From: Spirochaetia bacterium
GTDB lineage: Bacteria > Spirochaetota > Spirochaetia > Treponematales > Breznakiellaceae
DNA: 22,943 bases
Assembly: GCA_026002025.1 (NCBI GenBank)
Contig: BOAU01000030.1
Coordinates: 1-22,943 of the forward strand
Reading direction: 5' to 3'
Shown: one piece after another, positions 15,176 to 22,943 of the stretch
Layout of the letters: every line of letters begins with the position of its first letter
Position numbering within the stretch: the first letter of the stretch is position 1
Notes under the pieces: model-generated
Seen by the model: only the letters and a program-made list of their open reading frames with translations
What the model was told of the DNA's origin: nothing
Database searches by the model: none
Translations under genes and position numbers: made by a program

Positions 15176-17047
15176 TCAGCCGAACTGGGACCGGTACAGC
15201 CCCGCATAGACCCCGTTCTGTTCCAGCAGGCTTTGGTGGGTGCCCTGCTCCACCAGGTTACCATCCTGCATCACCAGGATGAGGTCGGCGTTCTGAATGG
15301 TGGAGAGCCGGTGGGCGATGACGAAACAGGTTTTGTCTTTCATTAAACGGCGCATGGCTTCCTGGATGCGGATCTCCGTGCGGGTGTCCACGTTACTGGT
15401 GGCCTCGTCCAGGATCAGCATACGCACGTCAAGGAGCATGGCACGGGCTATCGTAAGGAGCTGCTTTTGGCCCGCCGAGATGTTGACCCCGTCTTCGCTT
15501 AAGATCGTGTCGTAGCCTTGGGGAAGCTGCATGATGAAGCCGTGGGCCTGGGCGGCCTTTGCGGCGGCGATCACGTCTTCCATTGCGGCCTTGCGGGTGC
15601 TCGCGGTTTCCTCGTTTTCGGCGACACCGAAGCCCCGGTAACCGTAGGCGATATTTTCATAGACCGTGCCGTGGAAGAGCCAGCTTTCCTGAAGCACCAT
15701 GGCAAAGGCAAGGCGCAGGCTCTTCCGGGTGACACCGCTTATGGTCTTGCCGTCAATGGTGATGGTCCCCGTTTGGGGATCGTAGAAGCGCATCAGCAGA
15801 TTGATGATCGTGGTTTTGCCCGCCCCGGTGTGGCCCACGATGGCGATAAGGGAACCCGGCGCCGCCCGGAGGTTCACGCCGGTGAGGACCGGCTTGTCCG
15901 AGAGGTAGCCGAAGTGGATGCCGGAAAGTTCCACGTCACCCATCACATGCCCCAGATCCGGGGCATCATTCTGGTCCACAGGCTCCGGGCTCTGGTCCAT
16001 CAGATCGAAGATGCGATCCGCGGCCGCTGCGGCGGACTGGATTTCGGCAAGGATATTGGCGGCCTCATTGATGGGGCCTGAAAATTTGCGGGAATAAAGA
16101 ATAAAGGAACTCATGTTCCCCAGGGTGATACGGCCCGCCAGATATAAAATCGCGCCGAAGACGCTGACCAATGCCATGGACAGGTTGCTGATATAGTTGA
16201 CGCTGGGGCCCATGCTGCTGGACTGGTAATCCGCATCGTAATAGGCCGTTACCGCATTCTCGTTGTTGGCGTCAAAGCGGGACAGAATCGTTTCCTCCTG
16301 ATGATAGGCCTTGATGGTCTTCTGCCCGGAAACGATCTCTTCAACAAAGCCGTTGAGGGCCCCCAGCGCGGCGGAGCGTTTGCGGAAGTAGCCGTGAATT
16401 TTGCCCGCCTGGGATTTGATAAAAATTGACGCCATGGGAACGGTTATCAGAAATACCAATCCCAATACCGGGGAAATCGACAGCATCATTGCGAGGGAGC
16501 CGATCACCGTCACAGTGGTGGTGCAGATCTGCAAAAGATCATTGGCAAGGGAAGTGTTCACCGTATCAATGTCGTAGGAAATGTGGCTGATAATGTCCCC
16601 GGTCTGGTGGGAATCGAAAAAACTCACCGGCAGGTCCATAAGCCGGTCAAAAACATCCTTCCGCATCTGCCGGGCGGTGCGCTGGCTCAATGTGATCATC
16701 TGCACCGAAAGGAAATAGTTCAGTATTGAACAGATGACAAAAAAGGCCGCCATCCATGAGCAGTAGTAAAAGACCCGGTCAAAATCCACGAGCCCCCGTC
16801 CGCCGGTCATGGCGTCAATGGCGCGGCCTGAAAGCATGGGGCCCAAAAGCGCAAGGCAGTTGCTCAAGACCGTAAGAAAAATTATCAGCACGATCCGGGC
16901 GCGGTAATGGCTAAGGTAATGCCAGAGCCGGCGTATGGTTTTAAGGACCTGGACCTTGGGCCGCTTCCCGCCCGGAGCGGCAAGGGGGCTGGAAATGCCG
17001 GGGGCGCCGATCCCCATGGACGCGCCCGGTCCCCGTTCAGCCGGCAT
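15176..17047 (-). CDS. ABC exporter half-transporter with catalytic Walker B (TM288-like)
   Basis: The 623-residue protein joins a six-helix membrane domain (about 50-335) to an ATPase domain (370-623). It has Walker A GHTGAGKTT (405-413), Walker B LILDEAT with catalytic E548, and the switch H579. Its signature is ISAGQ (523-527), not LSGGQ. In heterodimeric exporters such as TM287/TM288, this subunit provides Walker A, Walker B and the switch for the active site and the altered signature for the degenerate one. Residues 1-32 are an extra Gly/Pro-rich cytoplasmic tail. The start overlaps the end of the partner gene by 11 bases, so translation is probably coupled. The substrate is likely a drug, lipid or peptide. 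Confidence 0.92.
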   Translation of the reverse strand: MPAERGPGASMGIGAPGISSPLAAPGGKRPKVQVLKTIRRLWHYLSHYRARIVLIIFLTVLSNCLALLGPMLSGRAIDAMTGGRGLVDFDRVFYYCSWMAAFFVICSILNYFLSVQMITLSQRTARQMRKDVFDRLMDLPVSFFDSHQTGDIISHISYDIDTVNTSLANDLLQICTTTVTVIGSLAMMLSISPVLGLVFLITVPMASIFIKSQAGKIHGYFRKRSAALGALNGFVEEIVSGQKTIKAYHQEETILSRFDANNENAVTAYYDADYQSSSMGPSVNYISNLSMALVSVFGAILYLAGRITLGNMSSFILYSRKFSGPINEAANILAEIQSAAAAADRIFDLMDQSPEPVDQNDAPDLGHVMGDVELSGIHFGYLSDKPVLTGVNLRAAPGSLIAIVGHTGAGKTTIINLLMRFYDPQTGTITIDGKTISGVTRKSLRLAFAMVLQESWLFHGTVYENIAYGYRGFGVAENEETASTRKAAMEDVIAAAKAAQAHGFIMQLPQGYDTILSEDGVNISAGQKQLLTIARAMLLDVRMLILDEATSNVDTRTEIRIQEAMRRLMKDKTCFVIAHRLSTIQNADLILVMQDGNLVEQGTHQSLLEQNGVYAGLYRSQFG

Positions 17048-18767
17048 TGATCGCCTCCCCGCCCATTTGGGACAGGCTGATCTCCCGGTACAGGGGACAG
17101 GTTTCGATCAGCTCTTCATGGGTTCCGTAACCCAAAATGCGGCCCTGTTCCAGCACCATGATATGATCCGAGTGCATCACCGAGCTTATCCGCTGGGCAA
17201 CAATAATGGTAGTAGTATTACTAAAATTTTCTTTTAAGGAGCGGCGCAGATCCGCATCGGTACGGTAATCAAGGGCGCTGGATGAATCGTCTAATATAAG
17301 GATGTCCGGCTTTGCGGCCAGGGCGCGGGCAATCAAAAGCCGCTGACGCTGGCCGCCTGAAAGGTTGGTCCCACGGGAATTGAGGTTGTAATCCAGGCCC
17401 TCTGCAATATCGTTCACAAAATGTTCGGCCTGGGCAAAGCACAGAGCGCGGCGGACATCCTCGTCGGAAAGGTCCCGGCCAAAGCTGATGTTTTCCCGGA
17501 TCGTGTCGGCAAAGAGCACATCCTTCTGCATGGCAATGCCGAACATCCTATAGAGCTTCTGCGCCGGGATGCCCCGGATGTCATCGCCGTTGATGCGGAT
17601 AATGCCGGAATCAACATCGTAAAAGCGCATTAGCAATTGAAGTATGGTGGACTTGCCGCAGCCCGTCTCCCCGATAATGCCCAGGGTCTCCCCCCGCTTC
17701 AGCGCAAAGCTGATCCCCTCAAGCAAACGGGTCTGCGTTGGATTTGCGTTGTAGGAAAAGCCCACGTTTTCAAAACTGATGTGATACCCGTTATCAACAT
17801 GGGAACCTTCGCCGATTTTCAGATCCTCAGGCAGAGCCAGCACTTCGGCGATCCGTTCACCGGAGGCGCTGCCCCGTGAATACATCACAAACATCCGGGT
17901 AACCGTCAGGGTGGCGTTCAGGATAATCGTAAAATAGGTGAGGAAGGCAAGGATCGCGCCGGGCCGGGTCTGGCCTGAGTTCACCCGGTAGGCCCCGGCG
18001 ATGATCACCGCCACGAGCCCCAGGTTGAGGAAAAGGAACATCGCCGGGTTGGTAATGCCCATGATGATGTTGGCCTTCCATTCCCGGTCGGTCACATCGT
18101 TGTTGGCATCGGCAAAGCGGTCCTTTTCATACCGGGCCTTGGAAAGGGCCTTGATGATCCGGATGCCCGAAGCGTTTTCCCGCACCACCCGGACCATGGT
18201 GTCCACCGCGCCCTGAAGTTTGGTGTAAAGGGGAATCCCCGTGCGGGACACCAAGGCGACCACCAGAAAGGCAAAGGGGAGGATCGCCACCAATACCAGG
18301 GTAAGCATGGGGTCCAGGGTCAGGGTGATAAGGATGCCCCCCAAAAGGAGGATGGGCGCCCGCACCCCCATACGCTGCATGCCGCTGATCAGCCGGTGGA
18401 TGTTGTAGGTGTCGGAACTTAAGCGGGCCACCAGTGAGGGAATGGTCATCCTGTCGATCTGGGCGCAGCTTAAAAGGGAAATTTTTGCAAAGAGGTCATG
18501 GCGCAGCCCCCGGGTTGCGTCACGGGCAACCGAGGCGGACATACGGTTCGCGGTGACATTGAAGACAAGCGCCAAAAGGGAACAGCCCACCATCACCGCC
18601 CCCCAAAAGAGGATCAGGGATATTGACCGGCGGGGCACCACATGATCGATCATGTAGGCCAGAATCCAGGGCAGCAACAGGTCCATCACGGTGCCGAGGA
18701 ACTTGACGGAAAGACCGCCTGACATACGGAGAAGATAGGGCTTTAGATACTTCAGTATGATATGCAA
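17037..18767 (-). CDS. ABC exporter half-transporter with degenerate ATP site (TM287-like)
   Basis: The 576-residue partner has a membrane domain (about 12-300) and an ATPase domain (330-576). Walker A is GETGCGKST (366-374) and the signature is canonical, LSGGQ (469-473). Walker B ends in LDD, with D494 where catalytic glutamate is expected, and the switch histidine is Q525. These changes mark the non-hydrolysing site of a heterodimer and complement the ISAGQ signature of the next gene. The start is TTG at 18767-18765, with AGGTGA a few bases upstream; no ATG is available nearer the conserved LKYLKPY N terminus. It is the first gene of the pair, and its control region must lie in 18768-18954. 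Confidence 0.92.
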   Translation of the reverse strand: MHIILKYLKPYLLRMSGGLSVKFLGTVMDLLLPWILAYMIDHVVPRRSISLILFWGAVMVGCSLLALVFNVTANRMSASVARDATRGLRHDLFAKISLLSCAQIDRMTIPSLVARLSSDTYNIHRLISGMQRMGVRAPILLLGGILITLTLDPMLTLVLVAILPFAFLVVALVSRTGIPLYTKLQGAVDTMVRVVRENASGIRIIKALSKARYEKDRFADANNDVTDREWKANIIMGITNPAMFLFLNLGLVAVIIAGAYRVNSGQTRPGAILAFLTYFTIILNATLTVTRMFVMYSRGSASGERIAEVLALPEDLKIGEGSHVDNGYHISFENVGFSYNANPTQTRLLEGISFALKRGETLGIIGETGCGKSTILQLLMRFYDVDSGIIRINGDDIRGIPAQKLYRMFGIAMQKDVLFADTIRENISFGRDLSDEDVRRALCFAQAEHFVNDIAEGLDYNLNSRGTNLSGGQRQRLLIARALAAKPDILILDDSSSALDYRTDADLRRSLKENFSNTTTIIVAQRISSVMHSDHIMVLEQGRILGYGTHEELIETCPLYREISLSQMGGEAINAG

Positions 18768-18954
18768 TGAATCACCTGCTTCATCCTACATCTTTAACTA
18801 ATTTTTTGCTACTCTTGGATTAAGGGGTGATCTTAAAAAACTACGACAATACTGTATACAAAAAGATACAGTATAATAATCAATGAAGATATTATTGAAA
18901 ATGTCATTAAACTCAGGGAAAATGGTTTTGAAAAAGACAGAAAGAGAAGCCTTT
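18768..18954. other. AT-rich spacer with a palindrome and a short open stretch
   Basis: This 187-base spacer separates the ABC pair from the beta-lactamase-fold gene. It contains a 9-bp palindrome with 8-base spacer (ATACTGTAT at 18849-18857, ATACAGTAT at 18866-18874), suitable as an operator or a short terminator stem. On the + strand the frame from 18837 is open and reads, near its end, NEDIIENVIKLRENGFEKD, which looks protein-like but lacks a start and runs into the antisense of the next gene. It may be a remnant of a decayed gene. Confidence 0.5.
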
Positions 18955-20064
18955 TTATGGTTCATTTTTATTACTTATATATTCTCTCCATGAATTTACT
19001 AAAGGTTCTATTATTAAAGAATACCCATTATTCCCATTCGTCAAAATAACTATACCATCATTTGTCTCCGGGCTAAATTCGTAACATGCTCTCCAGCCTT
19101 TATTTGTACCGCGATGTCCGTATACAGTCCTGTTGTTTCCAATTTCAGTGATAAAAAAACCAAGCCCCATTGACTGATTATTTTTTATATTTATTTGCCT
19201 GTCAAACATTATCTGTAATGTTTCCTTGTTTATTATTAGATTGTTTGGGTATCCATGATAGCATTTCATTATTTCAACGATCATTTGGGCTAAATCGTCC
19301 GCCGTTGTGTATAAGCCGGCTGCTGCCTTTTCTGTAAATAAATAATTAGGCATTTGAAAAAGAAGTGAATTATATGGCTTCGCCAGATATTTGTCAAAAT
19401 TATAATTATATGAATAAGAACTATGAAACATTTGCATTTCTTTCATAATATTATTATCCATAAAATCAGAATATTGCTTTTCGACAACTTCTTCAATCAT
19501 TAATTGTAAAATTAAATATCCCGCCTCTGAATAATCCCATTTTATTCCCGGTTTGCCGATAATTTTTACTCTTTGATTATTATATATCCAATATTTACTT
19601 ATTCTATTACCGGATAGTGATTGTTCAATCGAAGGAAGTCCCCATTCGGGAGGATATCCAGAATATCCACCGGTAGAAATTCCCGCGGAATGGTTTAATA
19701 ACCTTCGTATTGTAACTTCATTTCTATATTCCGAGTCGGGAATATTCCATCTGGTTAAATATGTTTCGACCGGTTTATCTATTTCTATCTGTCTATCTTC
19801 TGCAAGCTTCATTATACCCAAAGCGGTAATTGTTTTTGCTATTGAAGCGGCCTGAAAGATCGTGTCTGTTGTCATAATATCTTTATTCTTAATATTTTTG
19901 TATCCAAATGCCTTATTGTAATATATTTCACCACTTTTAATGATGATAATTACCGCCCCCGGGATATTTCCCCCAACAATTTTCGGCAATTGAGTATCAC
20001 AATTTGAGATAATAGTTTCTAATGTATCAAATTCATTTATAGAAAATTTGGTACATGATTGCAA
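18955..20064 (-). CDS. Serine hydrolase of the beta-lactamase/penicillin-binding family, probably a lipoprotein with a frameshifted signal
   Basis: The open frame gives 369 residues from a TTG at 20064. It has the class C-type set: S74IAK77 (nucleophile S74), Y178SE in the YxN position and H317RG in the KTG position. Such proteins are esterases, peptidases or, less often, beta-lactamases. The first residues, MQSC, look like the end of a lipobox (LLLLQSC). Reading upstream in the same frame gives LNHVIVLLLL but then a stop. An ATG at 20117 lies one frame off and supplies the missing charged start (MKILQIIV). A single-base shift near 20088-20093 would restore a full lipoprotein signal of about 22 residues. 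The gene is much more AT-rich than its neighbours, suggesting transfer. Confidence 0.75.
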   Translation of the reverse strand: MQSCTKFSINEFDTLETIISNCDTQLPKIVGGNIPGAVIIIIKSGEIYYNKAFGYKNIKNKDIMTTDTIFQAASIAKTITALGIMKLAEDRQIEIDKPVETYLTRWNIPDSEYRNEVTIRRLLNHSAGISTGGYSGYPPEWGLPSIEQSLSGNRISKYWIYNNQRVKIIGKPGIKWDYSEAGYLILQLMIEEVVEKQYSDFMDNNIMKEMQMFHSSYSYNYNFDKYLAKPYNSLLFQMPNYLFTEKAAAGLYTTADDLAQMIVEIMKCYHGYPNNLIINKETLQIMFDRQINIKNNQSMGLGFFITEIGNNRTVYGHRGTNKGWRACYEFSPETNDGIVILTNGNNGYSLIIEPLVNSWREYISNKNEP

Positions 20065-20159
20065 TAACAGTAATACTATTACATGATTTAATCAACTATT
20101 ATTTGCAAAATTTTCATACCGATATTGCCAATTCTGACGATCCATGTTATGATGTATGA

Positions 20160-21389
20160 ATGACTGAAATACGCCGGCTCAACGCCGAAGAACTGCCCCA
20201 TCTCCACCGTATATGGAACATCGTATATAATGACCGTCACGATTACTCAAAAGAGCAAAAGCCCGATCCCCTGGCGGATCCCGCCGAATGGGGCTGGGGC
20301 GTTTTTGAAAATAGCAGGATGATCAGCTGTATGATGGAAATTCCCTACCTGATGCGCTTTGACAACAGCGGCGTCCCCATGTCCGGCATCGGCGGCGTGG
20401 GGACCCTGCCGGAAGCGCGGAAGGGCGGGAACATCCGCGCCGTCTTTGAAAGGCTGCTCCCTGAGGCTTACGAGAAGGGGGTGGTTTTTTCCAATCTGAC
20501 CCCCTTTAACCACGCCTTCTACCGCAAGTTCGGTTACGAGCTGGCCTGCGCCCGGAATGAGATAAGCATTTCCACACAGGAATTCACAAACTTTAAAACC
20601 GGCGGCCGCTTTACCCAGATTTTCCCCGGTGACGACACCGCGGAGCTCCAGTCGGTTCACAGCGCCTACATCGCCGATATCAACCACGGTATCTGCCGGG
20701 ATTACTGGCCGGACAACCGGGCCTGGAAGATCTTTACCAAGGACGACCCCTACGCGACCGGTACTTTTATTTACCTCTGGCATGACGATGCGGGGAAGGC
20801 CCGCTCTTATATCAAGTACCAGGATAAAACAAGCAACGATGAGCATATCATGTCGGTGCGGGAAATTGCCTTTACGGACCGGGATGCCCTCTACGGCGTC
20901 CTTAGTATCGTGGGCGGCCTCAGCGCCCAGTTCCAGAAATTTCAGTGGCCCATGCCCACCTTCCTTGACCCCACGGATTTTTTCCCCGGCGGCGGTCTTT
21001 GGGGCATCAATCAGCGCATTGTTCCCCGTGACATGACCCGTGTTATCAACGTAAAGAAGGCCCTGGAACTGATGCGCCGCCCCGCCGGGGAAGGCTCCCT
21101 TCCCTCTGGGGAAGGCCGCTATGTGATTGAAGTCAATGATAACATGATAGGCGCCAACAACGGAAGGTTCCTGGTTGAATACGGCCCTGAGGGAACGCAG
21201 GTTTCCAGTACCCAAAAAGAGGCGGACTTAATCTGCGACATCCCGGCCCTGAGCCAGCTTATCACCGGCTACCGCACGCTGGAAAACGCGCTCCGCACAA
21301 AACAGGCGGGCCTGGAACTTAAGGGCCGCAGAAAAATCCTGGACAGGGTCTTTACCCTGCGGCCCCAGCATGTGACGGAATATTTTTAA
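20160..21389 (+). CDS. Eis-like GNAT N-acetyltransferase
   Basis: The 409-residue protein has the Eis three-part fold: an N-terminal GNAT domain, a second GNAT-like domain and a C-terminal SCP2-like domain (about 300-409). The acetyl-CoA loop is VGTLPEARKGGNIRA (80-94). PFNHAFYRKFGY (115-126) holds the likely catalytic tyrosine Y121 (or Y126). The chain ends in EYF; in mycobacterial Eis the C-terminal phenylalanine carboxylate acts as a base, so the terminal F fits. Relatives acetylate aminoglycosides, polyamines or protein lysines. The substrate here is unknown. No strong ribosome site precedes the ATG. It is divergent from the beta-lactamase-fold gene, 95 bases away. Confidence 0.87.
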   Translation: MTEIRRLNAEELPHLHRIWNIVYNDRHDYSKEQKPDPLADPAEWGWGVFENSRMISCMMEIPYLMRFDNSGVPMSGIGGVGTLPEARKGGNIRAVFERLLPEAYEKGVVFSNLTPFNHAFYRKFGYELACARNEISISTQEFTNFKTGGRFTQIFPGDDTAELQSVHSAYIADINHGICRDYWPDNRAWKIFTKDDPYATGTFIYLWHDDAGKARSYIKYQDKTSNDEHIMSVREIAFTDRDALYGVLSIVGGLSAQFQKFQWPMPTFLDPTDFFPGGGLWGINQRIVPRDMTRVINVKKALELMRRPAGEGSLPSGEGRYVIEVNDNMIGANNGRFLVEYGPEGTQVSSTQKEADLICDIPALSQLITGYRTLENALRTKQAGLELKGRRKILDRVFTLRPQHVTEYF

Positions 21390-21400
21390 TTGCCCGTTCC

Positions 21401-21520
21401 CTAATCGGGAATGTTGGAACTCTTTGCCTTCTTCTCTTTTTTCTCCTGCCGCTTTTCCTTCATTGTTTTCTGCGGAGCCTTCTTCTGCTCCTTCTTTTGG
21501 TGGGTTACACGTTCAGCCAT
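21401..21520 (-). CDS. Small lysine-rich basic protein, 39 residues
   Basis: A short gene on the minus strand encodes 39 residues, starting MAERVTHQKKEQKK and ending SSNIPD. About a third of the residues are lysine; with Glu and Gln they form a highly charged central part without hydrophobic segments. A good ribosome site, AAGGAG at 21532-21527, lies 6 bases before the ATG, which strongly supports real translation. The centre (about 13-33) would be a charged helix or disordered. It could bind nucleic acid or the ribosome, but I do not recognise the family. It is convergent with the Eis-like gene (11 bases between stops) and divergent from the second GNAT gene. Confidence 0.72.
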   Translation of the reverse strand: MAERVTHQKKEQKKAPQKTMKEKRQEKKEKKAKSSNIPD

Positions 21521-21526
21521 GATTCA

Positions 21527-21532
21527 CTCCTT
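21527..21532 (-). promoter_or_regulatory. Ribosome binding site of the small lysine-rich gene
   Basis: AAGGAG on the minus strand, 6 bases from the ATG at 21520. It is the main reason to accept this very short gene. Confidence 0.7.
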
Positions 21533-21632
21533 AAATTTATGATACTCTTATTTTACAGCATACGAAAAATTTTGCATATACCCCCAAAGTATGACCCCTT
21601 GAAGGAGCCGCCGGGAAAGCCTACCATGGAAC

Positions 21633-21638
21633 AGGAGG
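21633..21638 (+). promoter_or_regulatory. Ribosome binding site that sets the second GNAT start
   Basis: AGGAGG lies 5 bases before the ATG at 21644. The in-frame ATG at 21626 and the GTG/ATG codons further upstream lack such a site. Confidence 0.8.
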
Positions 21639-21643
21639 ACATC

Positions 21644-22411
21644 ATGACAAACCGGGACATCCTGAGAATCGCCATGGAACAGTCCGCCATTGATTCAAAC
21701 TGCATGGCTGAAGACTTTACATCCGGTCAAAACAAAGTTGTTATTTCCGCGGCCAACAATAATGCCCGGCGCTATCTCAATCTCCCCTTCTTCTGTGATC
21801 TGGTATCCTATGGATCGAACATAGTCGCATCAGTGGATGCGCGGGTCTCTGATTTTGTTTTACAGTATATCAATCATTGCAAAATAGCGCACTGCTTTGA
21901 AACGCCGAACCTTCATTTATTGACAAAAGAATTTGCACAATACGGGAAAATACCCTGCTTTATGGCGGAGTATTTTTTACCCGATGTAAACAGGTTAGCG
22001 GTGCTTCCCTGTGACTACGATGTACGAATCCTGAATCAAAATGATTTTGTGGATCTTTATGTGCCGGAGTGGAGCAATGCGCTGAGCGAAAAGCGGAAGC
22101 ACCTTGATGTCCTGGCGGCGGCTGCCTTTGACGGTGGAAGAATGATCGCCATGGCAGGCTGTTCCGCGGACTGCGACACCATGTGGCAGATCGGTATTGA
22201 TGTCCTGCCTGAATACCGCAGGAAAGGTATCGCCGCGGCGCTCACATCCCGGCTTGCCCTTGAAACGCTCGCGCGGGGGAAGGTTCCTTTTTATTGCTGC
22301 GCCTGGTCAAACATCGCCTCTGCGCGGAACGCCATTGCAAGCGGCTTCCGGCCCGGCTGGGCGGAGCTTACCGCCATTGATACGGAAAAGGCGCTGGGGA
22401 TGATGGGATAG
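21644..22411 (+). CDS. GNAT family N-acetyltransferase
   Basis: From the ATG at 21644 the protein has 255 residues. The C-terminal half is a GNAT domain with the acetyl-CoA loop VLPEYRRKGIAAAL (187-200) followed by the helix and by NIASARNAIASGFRPGW (223-239), which is typical of the fold's last strand-helix part. The N-terminal half (1-120) is a cysteine-containing region usual in the larger GNAT proteins of anaerobes and probably shapes the substrate site. The frame remains open back to 21497, but that extension runs across the promoter and start of the small lysine-rich gene and has no ribosome site. The substrate is unknown. No partner gene is obvious. Confidence 0.85.
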   Translation: MTNRDILRIAMEQSAIDSNCMAEDFTSGQNKVVISAANNNARRYLNLPFFCDLVSYGSNIVASVDARVSDFVLQYINHCKIAHCFETPNLHLLTKEFAQYGKIPCFMAEYFLPDVNRLAVLPCDYDVRILNQNDFVDLYVPEWSNALSEKRKHLDVLAAAAFDGGRMIAMAGCSADCDTMWQIGIDVLPEYRRKGIAAALTSRLALETLARGKVPFYCCAWSNIASARNAIASGFRPGWAELTAIDTEKALGMMG

Positions 22412-22462
22412 GTACCCCTCGCAACGAATCAATGAAGGGCAGGGAATGTTCGGTAAATTTGG

Positions 22463-22943
22463 TCATTCCTGCCCCATCTCCTGCTCAATTTCCTTGATGG
22501 TCGGCAAACTTGATTTTAGTTCCTCTGGTATCTCTTTTACCAATTTATCCTGCCAATCCGCCACGCCTATTGGTTTGTTATATCCCGCAAGGGAATACTT
22601 CACAACCAAATCATTTTTCCCCTTAACCAGCAGTAAACCGATGGTCGGCTTGTCATCAGGGTACCGGAGAACATCGTCAACGACATTCTGATACATTGAT
22701 AATTGGCTTACAAATCCGGGCTCAAAATCAGAAGCTTTTAATTCAATCACTATATAGCACCGCAGTTTTAGATGATAAAAAAGCATATCAATATAAAAAT
22801 GGCTGTCACCAACCTCAAGCGGGACCTGCCTGCCCACAAAAGCAAAACCCTGCCCCAATTCCAGCAGAAACTTTTCGATGTGTTCGGTTAGTTTTAATTC
22901 GATTTCTATTTCCCTGCGGTGGGGCGCTGAACCGATAAAATCG
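22463..22943 (-). CDS. DUF1016/YhcG-type PDDEXK nuclease, 5' part outside window
   Basis: The frame is open to the right edge, so only the C-terminal nuclease domain (about 159 residues) is visible. It starts DFIGSAPHRREIEIELK and continues with FLLELGQGFAFVGRQ. The PDDEXK core is present: D in SHFYIDMLFYHLKLR and the ELK of CYIVIELKAS, followed by PDDKPTIGLLL and NKPIGV, all hallmarks of this family. Full-length relatives have about 330-370 residues, with an N-terminal domain here missing. They are often found in genomic islands near restriction-modification genes; the role is not firmly known. A TTG codon at 22858 looks like a start but lies inside the conserved domain. The 51-base gap before it holds nothing I recognise. 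Confidence 0.88.
   Translation of the reverse strand, partial: DFIGSAPHRREIEIELKLTEHIEKFLLELGQGFAFVGRQVPLEVGDSHFYIDMLFYHLKLRCYIVIELKASDFEPGFVSQLSMYQNVVDDVLRYPDDKPTIGLLLVKGKNDLVVKYSLAGYNKPIGVADWQDKLVKEIPEELKSSLPTIKEIEQEMGQE

Noticed and set aside
20247..21215. 322-residue minus-strand open frame inside the Eis-like gene
   Set aside because: Antisense of a gene with GNAT motifs, no ribosome site, low-complexity translation.
21397..21411. Hairpin TTCCC/GGGAA around the stop of the lysine-rich gene, as a terminator
   Set aside because: The stem is only 5 bp and no T run follows on either strand.
21497..21643. Longer start for the second GNAT gene
   Set aside because: The extension overlaps the start of the lysine-rich gene on the other strand and has no ribosome site; AGGAGG before 21644 is decisive.

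Overview
The window is about 22.9 kb of gene-dense, GC-rich bacterial DNA. Gene content suggests a Treponema-like spirochaete, perhaps of the gut-associated type. The clues are an EF-G-like GTPase, a spirochaete-style PilZ/GAF-like protein, a def-fmt-PASTA gene string and a DUF6062 protein. This placement is an inference from content; no rRNA or other phylogenetic marker is present.

Layout. (1) 1-4564, + strand: a DUF6062 gene cut at its 5' end, an XRE-cupin regulator, a medium-chain/acetyl-type acyl-CoA synthetase and a citrate synthase. Together they could activate a short acid and condense it with oxaloacetate. The first 122 bases are an exact inverted copy of part of the XRE-cupin gene and are joined directly to the truncated DUF6062 gene, which looks like a chimeric contig end. 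(2) 4627-5188: a BrnT-type toxin overlapping a partner that resembles BrnA only at its N terminus. (3) 5337-9176: an EF-G-like GTPase (-) divergent from a long-chain acyl-CoA ligase (+). (4) 9212-13680, - strand: a probable operon for a secreted protein, a PilZ protein, peptide deformylase (def), methionyl-tRNA formyltransferase (fmt) and a membrane-anchored PASTA protein. (5) 13782-15130: an HD-domain phosphohydrolase (+) and, just beyond its stop on the other strand, a tRNA-Pro(UGG). (6) 15176-18767, - strand: two overlapping ABC exporter half-transporters whose motif changes fit one heterodimer with one degenerate ATP site. (7) 18768-22943: an accessory segment with an AT-rich serine beta-lactamase-fold gene whose lipoprotein signal peptide seems frameshifted, an Eis-like acetyltransferase, a 39-residue lysine-rich protein, a second GNAT protein and a DUF1016/YhcG-type PDDEXK nuclease cut by the right edge.

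The intergenic DNA carries several perfect hairpins, mostly with three-base loops. They cluster at the 3' ends of the EF-G-like and fmt genes and resemble a dispersed palindromic repeat family. I found no rRNA, CRISPR array, insertion sequence or prophage, and no convincing new multi-gene system. The most unusual items are the hairpin clusters, the PilZ protein with widely separated motifs, the atypical BrnT partner and the tiny lysine-rich protein.
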